Assembly (NCBI GenBank): GCA_039029315.1
Contig: JBCCGK010000007.1
Span: 1 to 64,000 of the forward strand
Length of the DNA: 64,000 bases
Reading direction: 5' to 3'
Source of the DNA: JBCCCJ01 sp039029315
Lineage (GTDB): Bacteria; Bacteroidota; Bacteroidia; J057
Positions within the stretch are counted from its first letter, which is position 1; each line of letters opens with the position of its first letter. Below are positions 57,524 through 64,000 of this stretch, one piece after another. Under the pieces are notes generated by a model. That model saw nothing but the letters and a program-made list of their open reading frames with translations. It ran no database searches and was not told the origin of the DNA. Position numbers and translations under genes: made by a program.

Positions 57524-57757
57524 TAGAGTATTCTTTTTGGCGAAATCAGGGAAGAAGTCCAAGGTATCCTTTCCCATCTTCGTATCTCAAAAGATGAAAA
57601 ATGTAACATGTCAGAAGGATTCTCCTTCTGGTATGTACAATCATAAACTCTATCAGAAACAAAGGGAAGGATATGAGCGCTTCATTTGGTTCAGCTCATT
57701 ATCCTTTTGGGCGATGAAGAATTTATCTATTCTTCTCTCATGAACAAATATAAGGGA

Positions 57758-59140
57758 TTATCTGAACTTCTTACCATCAATTCGCTCAGGCTCCACTTGC
57801 ATGGGTGGATCATGGCGATGTTGAACAATCCAGGCCTCATATTCCTTGATCAAGGCTGGATGTTGCATTGCCAAGCTGTTTTGCTCAAACGGATCATTGG
57901 ACAAGTCATATAACTCCCAAGGCTTATCTGTGCCAGTTCGAAGTAGTTTCCACTTTCCAAATCGAACGGCTTGTTTCAAGCCAGTTGCCGGGTACTCAGC
58001 CTTGCCCCAATCATAATGTGGATATTCCCAATACATCCATCGGTCCTCTATGGTTTGTGCTGGATTGATCAAGCTGGGGTAGAAAGATTGCCCATCAATC
58101 GTATTGGGCAGGGAGGCTGTTGCACCAATCACCTCCGCAAAGGTGGGCATCAGGTCAGGGAAATAGACAGGCAATGCTGTCTCGGTCTGCGCAGGAATGG
58201 TTCCTGGCCAGTAAGCGATCATAGGCACGCGCAATCCTCCTTCGTACAGATCTCGTTTGAATCCCCGCAGATCCCCATTGGTACGATAAGGGGCAAACTC
58301 TTTCCCTCCCCCATTGTCGGAACTAAATATGATCAGGGTATTTTCTGCGAGCCCAAGTTCTTCTAACAATTGCACGACCTCGCCGACATGGCGATCCAAC
58401 ATGCTCACCATCGCAGCATAGTTTTTGTAATTGGGTTCCCACTCTGTGTCTGCATACAACTGGACTGCGGGATCTGAAGGTGGAATCACATATGCCCCAT
58501 GAGGCACTGTCCAGGGAGCATAACAAAAAAACGGCCGGTCTTTATTTTCCCGAATAAATCGCTTTGTTTCCTCTGCTATCCGATAGGCAGTATAGGAAGC
58601 AGAATCACCTTTCAGCCCTCCCATCTCTACGCGTTGGCTATTTTGGTAGAGATATTCAGGATAATACCTATGTGCATGAATTTGGTGATAGTATCCGAAA
58701 AATCGATCAAATCCCTGCTTCTCAGGCACCCCTGCTGTTCCCACTTCTGCAATTCCCCATTTGCCAAATCCTCCTGTAGCATAGCCTGCATTTTTGAACA
58801 TTTTTCCCAGGGTATAAGCATCTTTGGGGAGAGAAATCCCGCCTGTGTTGCCACGGACTGGTGTATGTCCCATATGTTGGCCAGTCATCAAGGTACTTCT
58901 GGCAGGTGCGCAGACTGTACAACCGGAGTATGCCTGGGTAAAGCGGAGTCCATTCCGGGCGAGTTGATCCAGATGAGGGCTTAGAATATTCTGGCTACCA
59001 AAGCAAGCCAAATCTTCTGTTCCCAGATCATCAACAATAATGTATACAACATTCGGAGGTCTCTCCACTGGGGCATCTGATGGAGAAGGCTGGCAAGCGT
59101 AGATCAACAAGCCAAGCAGCAAAAAGAAATAATTTTTCAT
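57758..59140 (-). CDS. Type I sulfatase lipoprotein
   Basis: A 460-residue arylsulfatase-like enzyme with lipoprotein signal MKNYFFLLLGLLIYAC. The formylglycine site is Cys77 in VCAPARSTLMTG, a C-x-P-A-R variant (allowed, but less common than C-x-P-S-R). VDDLGTEDLA, KWGIAEVG and FSSDNGGG are the usual active-site segments. It follows the GH92 gene by 24 bp, so both are co-transcribed; it probably desulfates the glycan that GH92 trims. Confidence 0.92.
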   Translation of the reverse strand: MKNYFFLLLGLLIYACQPSPSDAPVERPPNVVYIIVDDLGTEDLACFGSQNILSPHLDQLARNGLRFTQAYSGCTVCAPARSTLMTGQHMGHTPVRGNTGGISLPKDAYTLGKMFKNAGYATGGFGKWGIAEVGTAGVPEKQGFDRFFGYYHQIHAHRYYPEYLYQNSQRVEMGGLKGDSASYTAYRIAEETKRFIRENKDRPFFCYAPWTVPHGAYVIPPSDPAVQLYADTEWEPNYKNYAAMVSMLDRHVGEVVQLLEELGLAENTLIIFSSDNGGGKEFAPYRTNGDLRGFKRDLYEGGLRVPMIAYWPGTIPAQTETALPVYFPDLMPTFAEVIGATASLPNTIDGQSFYPSLINPAQTIEDRWMYWEYPHYDWGKAEYPATGLKQAVRFGKWKLLRTGTDKPWELYDLSNDPFEQNSLAMQHPALIKEYEAWIVQHRHDPPMQVEPERIDGKKFR

Positions 59141-59164
59141 CCTACAAGTTGTTTTTTGCGACAG

Positions 59165-61525
59165 TTATCTCATCGAAGGCGGAGCATTCTGCTCTTCACT
59201 CCCCCACCCTTCATTGGGTTGAGGGCCCATTTCCAGTTCCAGTTTTCCCCCATCTACCAATAGTCTGTGATAAAACCAGGGCGTATCCAGGCTTTGGCCA
59301 TCCAAGATCGCAGATTGGATATAAGGATTACTGGCAGGATCATTATTTGCTTGAATCTCAAAGCTTCCCCCTGCATAATAGTTGGGGTCCAGATGAATGA
59401 CAACCCGATCGAATATCGGACCTGATAGCTCATATATGGGATCGAGAGAGGTGCCTCCCTTCATGGAGAATATCCCCATTTTCATCAAAACAGACAGTGC
59501 GCCCATCAATCCTTGATCTTCATCTCCGCTATAGCCGGAGTGGGGATCTACGCCGCTGTACACATCCTCAATTACCCGTCTGATCCAATATTGGGTCAAC
59601 CAGGGTTTTCCGACATAATTGAAGAGGTAGCCAGTTTGCATCGAAGGTTGGTTCCCGTAGTTGAGGTAGTTGTCCCGGTGCTGTTTGTCGGGATTGACAA
59701 AGCCATGATCATCAGCCTGCTCGAAGCAAAAATTAAGTTTGTTCGCAAAGGAATCAGCCCCTCCCATCAATTCGACCAAGCCCTGTACATCATGTGGCAC
59801 AAACCAGGTAAAGGAAGCAGCGGTCGCCTCTACCCAGCCATCATCATATTTGAGCGGGTTGAAGGGTTCCAGCCAGTTCCCATCATGATCTTTTGGGCGC
59901 ATCCAGCCTGATTGGGGGTCATACAGATTGCGATAAGATCCAGCTCGTTCGGTAAACATGGCATAATCCTCCTCCTTTCCCAATCCTTTGGCCATTTGGG
60001 CAAGGGTCCAGTCTTGATAAGCATTTTCGAGGGTTTGACCAGCCCCATCCTGATGGAAACCATATTTCTCTTCATACAGCGGATAAGGGATAAACCCCTT
60101 CTCTATATAGGCTTCGATTCCCCCACCTTTTTCTGTATTGTGTTCATAGCCTACTTTGCTCATGATTCCACCTGGTAGGTGATTTTTTTTCAATCCTTCG
60201 TAGGCTTCTTCGATGTCAAAGCCACGAATTCCTTTGGTATAAGCACTCACAAAGAAAGGGGTAGAGGAGGCTCCTGTCATCACATAGGTGTAGTTTCCTC
60301 CAGAAGGACCTCTAGGAATCAATCCCCCATCTCGGTACATCATCAGCATAGACTGACAGAACTCCTCCGAAATTTTGGGATAGACCAAATGCCACAAGGT
60401 GTTCAGGGTCCATTGTGCGCCCCAAAATGAATCGGAATTGTAGTGATTGAATTGTGGTTTTCCGCTTGAGTCTAAGGGAATTTGCTTTTTCAGTCGTTTT
60501 GGTCCAGTGAAATCGCTATAGCTTCCGTCTGCATCACTGATGATTCTCCTTCCTTGTAAAGCATGCCATAGATCGGTGTAAAAGCGAACTTTCTGCTCTT
60601 TGCTCCCGCCATTCACTTCTATCTTGCTGAGCATGTTGTTCCAATCAGCCCTGGATTCTTCACGAATTCTTTCAAAATCCCAATGCGCGAGTTCCATTTC
60701 CAGGTTTTTCCTTGCTTGCTCCTCACTGACATAAGAGATGCCTACTTTCATCAAGAGAGGCACTTCAGGCATTGCGTGAAACTCCAAAACTGCTCCACAA
60801 ACAGACCCGAGGACCGATTTGATATCAGTCTTAAATTCACTCCCTTCCCATCCGTCCATTTGTGTGATCGGACGATTGAATCTAGCAACAAAAAAGACCG
60901 GCGTTTCTTTGGGGCGTCGAACGGTAGAGCCATTCACTGTATATCCTTCGATTTCGGTTTCACTGACCAAACTTACTTTCCCATCAGTCATCATTGCTGG
61001 CCCCAATTGTCCCCCGCTTAGGTTAAACAAAATCTTGTTGTCTTTACCTTCAGGATAGGTATAGCGATGCATACCGACCCGAACAGTAGAGGTCAATTCT
61101 GCATGAATGCCATCTTCTTCCAGCCAGACAGAATGATAGCCCGGTTTGGCGATCTCGCGCTTATGTGAAAAAGGAGAGGCATAGGCATCTGTTCCTTGAT
61201 CAGGATGCCAGGATCTTCCTATAGGCATGGTAGAGATTCCGGACAACTGCCAGGCATGTACATGACTGAAACTTCGAATGGTATCTACATCATATCGATA
61301 GCCTGTTCCCCAGGTGCCTCCTACCAGATTATCAGGACTGAGGTTGACCATACCAAAGGGTCGGCAGGCCGAGGAGAAAAAGAACCATCGGGAGTTGGCT
61401 GCGTCAATCAGAGGTTCTACGAGATCAACTGGACTGGCTTGATCTATCGGTTCAGCCGTTTGGGGAGATTCTGGTTGACAGGATAGGATACAAAATAGAA
61501 AGAATACAAAAGCGAAGACTCTCAT
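59165..61525 (-). CDS. GH92 family alpha-mannosidase lipoprotein
   Basis: A 786-residue GH92 enzyme with lipoprotein signal MRVFAFVFFLFCILSC. Family motifs are CRPFGMVNLSPDN near the N-terminus, GYRYDVDTIRSFSHVHAWQLSG, WNNMLSKIEV, FYTDLWHALQGRR, SFWGAQWTLNTLW, and the catalytic-end YSGDEDQGLMGALSVLMKMGIF. GH92 enzymes are calcium-dependent exo-acting alpha-mannosidases on N-glycan or mannan chains. It leads a two-gene operon with a sulfatase and is divergent from a hybrid histidine kinase (144 bp between the starts). Confidence 0.93.
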   Translation of the reverse strand: MRVFAFVFFLFCILSCQPESPQTAEPIDQASPVDLVEPLIDAANSRWFFFSSACRPFGMVNLSPDNLVGGTWGTGYRYDVDTIRSFSHVHAWQLSGISTMPIGRSWHPDQGTDAYASPFSHKREIAKPGYHSVWLEEDGIHAELTSTVRVGMHRYTYPEGKDNKILFNLSGGQLGPAMMTDGKVSLVSETEIEGYTVNGSTVRRPKETPVFFVARFNRPITQMDGWEGSEFKTDIKSVLGSVCGAVLEFHAMPEVPLLMKVGISYVSEEQARKNLEMELAHWDFERIREESRADWNNMLSKIEVNGGSKEQKVRFYTDLWHALQGRRIISDADGSYSDFTGPKRLKKQIPLDSSGKPQFNHYNSDSFWGAQWTLNTLWHLVYPKISEEFCQSMLMMYRDGGLIPRGPSGGNYTYVMTGASSTPFFVSAYTKGIRGFDIEEAYEGLKKNHLPGGIMSKVGYEHNTEKGGGIEAYIEKGFIPYPLYEEKYGFHQDGAGQTLENAYQDWTLAQMAKGLGKEEDYAMFTERAGSYRNLYDPQSGWMRPKDHDGNWLEPFNPLKYDDGWVEATAASFTWFVPHDVQGLVELMGGADSFANKLNFCFEQADDHGFVNPDKQHRDNYLNYGNQPSMQTGYLFNYVGKPWLTQYWIRRVIEDVYSGVDPHSGYSGDEDQGLMGALSVLMKMGIFSMKGGTSLDPIYELSGPIFDRVVIHLDPNYYAGGSFEIQANNDPASNPYIQSAILDGQSLDTPWFYHRLLVDGGKLELEMGPQPNEGWGSEEQNAPPSMR

Positions 61526-61669
61526 GTGCAGGGATTGTAAGAATTGATGAGGACAAATTACAATCCTTTTTGCATTTCTGGCAGAGGATGCAGAGTTTGT
61601 GCCTTATGTTTTCCCGCGCCAATGGTTGACATCTATGGCAATACAATTGTCATGCAGGTAATTGAATGT

Positions 61670-64000
61670 ATGAGAATTATCATTTTGCTGGGCTTGTTTT
61701 TGAAGCTCATAAACCTCCACGCCCAACAGGCACAAGTAGACAGTCTGTATCGATTAATTGAAACATCCTCTTCTGATTCGGCCAAAATTCAGTGGTTGAA
61801 AGATGCCTTTTCACTGGTCAACAGGTCTGACTATCATCAAGGGCAAACAATCGCCAAAGACCTGATCCAACTCGCCCGAACATCAGGCCAATCAGATCAA
61901 CTCATCTATGGTTATCAATTCCTCGGCAACCTCCATTCTCTGGCTAATAGACCTGACTCAGCGTTCTATTATTTCAAAATCGTTGAAGAAGTAGCCAGAA
62001 AAGGGCTAAGCGAATCCGGATTTGCCACAAGTATGCGGGTATGGGGTGCTTATTATACCAATCTGTATCAGCTGGATTCAGGTCTATACTATAATCAAAT
62101 GAGTTTAGAAGCGTTCCGGAAAATAGGCTTTGAGCGAGATGTGATCGTCCAGCAACAGGCTGTTGCAGCTATTTTGATTGAGCAAGGGGCATTTGCTCAA
62201 GCCATAGATCCGCTTACTGAGGCCATTCTCTACTACGAATCCCAGGAGAATTGGGGATTTCTGAGTCAAACCTACTGTGATTTAGGCAGGATTTATGATT
62301 TCATGGAAGATCGAAAAAGGGCCATTGAATATTATGAACAATCCTATAGGACGGGAAAAAAAGCCAATCTACCGAGGGAAACGGGGGTTGCGATCTACAA
62401 TATCGCCAATGTTTCTTTGCATGAAGGAGCCTATGAGAAAGCAAAGACAGGATTCCTGGAAGCATACGAATTGTTTCAACAGATCAATGCCCAGGTATTT
62501 GTAGCAGCAACGATGGGAAGTCTTGGTGTGGTCTACACGCATTTTAAAAATTCGGACAGCATTGATTATTATTTTCAGTCTGGCATTGCATTATTACACA
62601 AACTCAAGACCACCCAACAGCTGGATATTTTGCACAATGATTATGGCTATGCCTTGATTCAGATAGGAAAATATCCTGAAGCCCTGGAGCAGCTTGACTT
62701 CGCCCTTGCTCTTGCAGAACCGGACAGCAACCTCAGAAAAATGGAGTCCATCTTTGAGAACAAATCCGAGGTATATGAAAGGTGGGGAAAATCACTTCAA
62801 GCCCTCCAGGAGATCAAAAAAGCTTATCAAGTGCGAGAACAGCGATTTCAGGACGACATACTCGAAAAAGTTACGGACGCTGAAACCAAATACCAAACCC
62901 AAAAAACCCAAACAGAACTTGTCAAAAGTCAACTCAAGCTCGCGGAAGAACAAACAAAGACACTGATCATTACAGGAATTGGTTTGCTTGTCATGCTGCT
63001 TCTTGGAATCGTCTTCTGGACAATCAATACCCGTCGAAAAGCCAGAGAAAAGGAAGCCCAGCTCGCCCTTGACCTCAAAGAATCCGAGGCAGCCAATCTC
63101 CGGGAACTTGATCAGCTAAAATCACGTTTCTTTGCCAATATTTCCCATGAATTCCGGACGCCTCTTACGCTCATTCTTGGTCCCCTTCAAAAACTCTTGA
63201 ATAGCAGCGAGCCAGGACAGCCCGACACGTTCTATCATCTCATGCAGCGGAATGCCAATCGCCTGCTAGACCTGATCAATCAATTGCTGGATCTTTCCAA
63301 ACTGGAAGCGGGAAAGCTGAATTTGCAACCTCTCCAGGCAGATGTTGTGCCCTTTCTCCGAATGTTGGCTGGGAACTTTGAATCATTGGCCGCAGACAAA
63401 CACATTCGATATCATTGCAAATTTCCTCCCCATCCGGTTGTCATGACTTTTGACAAAGACAAGCTTGACAAGACCATCTCTAACCTGCTTTCCAATGCCT
63501 TCAAATATACGCCGGATGAAGGAGATATATGGTTCGAGGCAGAGCAGCAAGAGAATGACCTGTGTCTAACTGTAACAGATACAGGGATTGGCATGGACGA
63601 AGAGCAGGTGGAACATGTCTTCGATCGGTTTTATCAAGCTGGAAGTGATCACTTCGGCAGCAGTGGAATCGGGCTTGCCCTGGTCAAGGAACTTGTCGAT
63701 TTGTTTGAAGGAAAGATCAGCCTGAGCAGCCAGCCGGGAGAAGGCAGTCGCTTTGTGGTCAGACTTCCAATTCTGCGAGATGAAACCGTAGCTGTTTCCG
63801 AGGTATTTCCAGTCAATTCTCCTCCCATTTCCTCAACAAAACCATCTCCTCTGATTGTCTCTTCAAATGAAAGCAAGGGAGCCATGCCTCAAGTCCTTCT
63901 GGTTGAGGACAATCCAGATGTCAGGGCTTACCTCAACAGTTGCCTGCAAGATCGATACAAGCTGCTTGAAGCGGAAGATGGACAAGAAGGTTTAGAACTC
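61670..64000 (+). CDS. TPR hybrid histidine kinase (3' partial)
   Basis: The frame is open from the ATG at 61670 to the right edge (777 codons, no stop). There is a signal peptide (MRIIILLGLFLKLINLHAQ), then TPR-like helices over ~25-420 as periplasmic sensor, a coiled stretch, and TM at ~430-452 (TLIITGIGLLVMLLLGIVFW). HisKA has His493 in NISHEFRTPLT. The HATPase has NLLSNAFKYTP, DTGIGMDEEQ and SSGIGLALVKE. A receiver domain begins ~740 (VLLVEDNPDVRAY). The rest, including any AraC-type output domain, is outside. Its position next to the GH92-sulfatase operon suggests it controls that operon. Confidence 0.9.
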   Translation, partial: MRIIILLGLFLKLINLHAQQAQVDSLYRLIETSSSDSAKIQWLKDAFSLVNRSDYHQGQTIAKDLIQLARTSGQSDQLIYGYQFLGNLHSLANRPDSAFYYFKIVEEVARKGLSESGFATSMRVWGAYYTNLYQLDSGLYYNQMSLEAFRKIGFERDVIVQQQAVAAILIEQGAFAQAIDPLTEAILYYESQENWGFLSQTYCDLGRIYDFMEDRKRAIEYYEQSYRTGKKANLPRETGVAIYNIANVSLHEGAYEKAKTGFLEAYELFQQINAQVFVAATMGSLGVVYTHFKNSDSIDYYFQSGIALLHKLKTTQQLDILHNDYGYALIQIGKYPEALEQLDFALALAEPDSNLRKMESIFENKSEVYERWGKSLQALQEIKKAYQVREQRFQDDILEKVTDAETKYQTQKTQTELVKSQLKLAEEQTKTLIITGIGLLVMLLLGIVFWTINTRRKAREKEAQLALDLKESEAANLRELDQLKSRFFANISHEFRTPLTLILGPLQKLLNSSEPGQPDTFYHLMQRNANRLLDLINQLLDLSKLEAGKLNLQPLQADVVPFLRMLAGNFESLAADKHIRYHCKFPPHPVVMTFDKDKLDKTISNLLSNAFKYTPDEGDIWFEAEQQENDLCLTVTDTGIGMDEEQVEHVFDRFYQAGSDHFGSSGIGLALVKELVDLFEGKISLSSQPGEGSRFVVRLPILRDETVAVSEVFPVNSPPISSTKPSPLIVSSNESKGAMPQVLLVEDNPDVRAYLNSCLQDRYKLLEAEDGQEGLEL

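Overview
This window looks like a chromosomal segment of a Bacteroidota bacterium, most likely from the Saprospiria (Lewinella/Haliscomenobacter-like); that placement is an inference. The support is seven proteins ending in type IX secretion (T9SS) sorting domains, promoters of the Bacteroidota TAnnTTTG type, no Shine-Dalgarno habit, many lipoproteins, and SprB-like and Cys-rich 41-residue surface repeats. I saw no tRNA or rRNA genes, CRISPR array, transposase or phage genes.

Layout. 1-16 kb: secreted proteins. These are a 5'-truncated repeat protein with ten 123-bp tandem units, a three-module secreted protein, an inverted-repeat element, an M28 peptidase, an S37-type peptidase, and a two-gene operon (S8 subtilase plus a Cys-module surface protein) whose products share a domain. 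16-23 kb: an orphan peptide-binding lipoprotein, a ParA ATPase followed by an alpha/beta hydrolase, a DUF2807 lipoprotein, and an OmpR-type response regulator/kinase pair. 23.7-31.4 kb: an unusual trio made of a subtilase with no export signal, a small single-pass protein with a Pro/Glu stalk, and a TPR-CHAT caspase-like protease anchored at its C-terminus. 31-40 kb: ThuA-like protein, hotdog protein, sulfatase, carboxylesterase, a tatA-gatA unit, a probable structured small RNA, and a T9SS cargo protein. 40-48 kb: DinB/GNAT pair, then a 1054-residue STAND protein (degenerate CHAT-like head, NACHT NTPase, HEAT-repeat tail), an unknown 208-residue protein, a membrane LytTR regulator, and small secreted proteins. 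48-64 kb: a planctomycete-type DUF1552/DUF1588 cytochrome pair, a GH78-like glycosidase, an ELWxxDGT-type repeat protein, a sulfatase-GH92 operon, and a divergent TPR hybrid histidine kinase cut by the right edge.

How it fits together. Most genes serve secretion, surface display and breakdown of proteins and sulfated or mannose/rhamnose-containing glycans. The divergent hybrid kinase is a plausible regulator of the sulfatase-GH92 operon. The DUF1552 protein carries a twin-arginine signal, consistent with the TatA gene in the window. The two loci most likely to hold undescribed biology are the subtilase/anchored protein/CHAT trio and the NACHT-HEAT protein with an apparently dead CHAT-like head. 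Both resemble components of bacterial conflict (defence or cell-death) systems, but no function can be proved from sequence alone.
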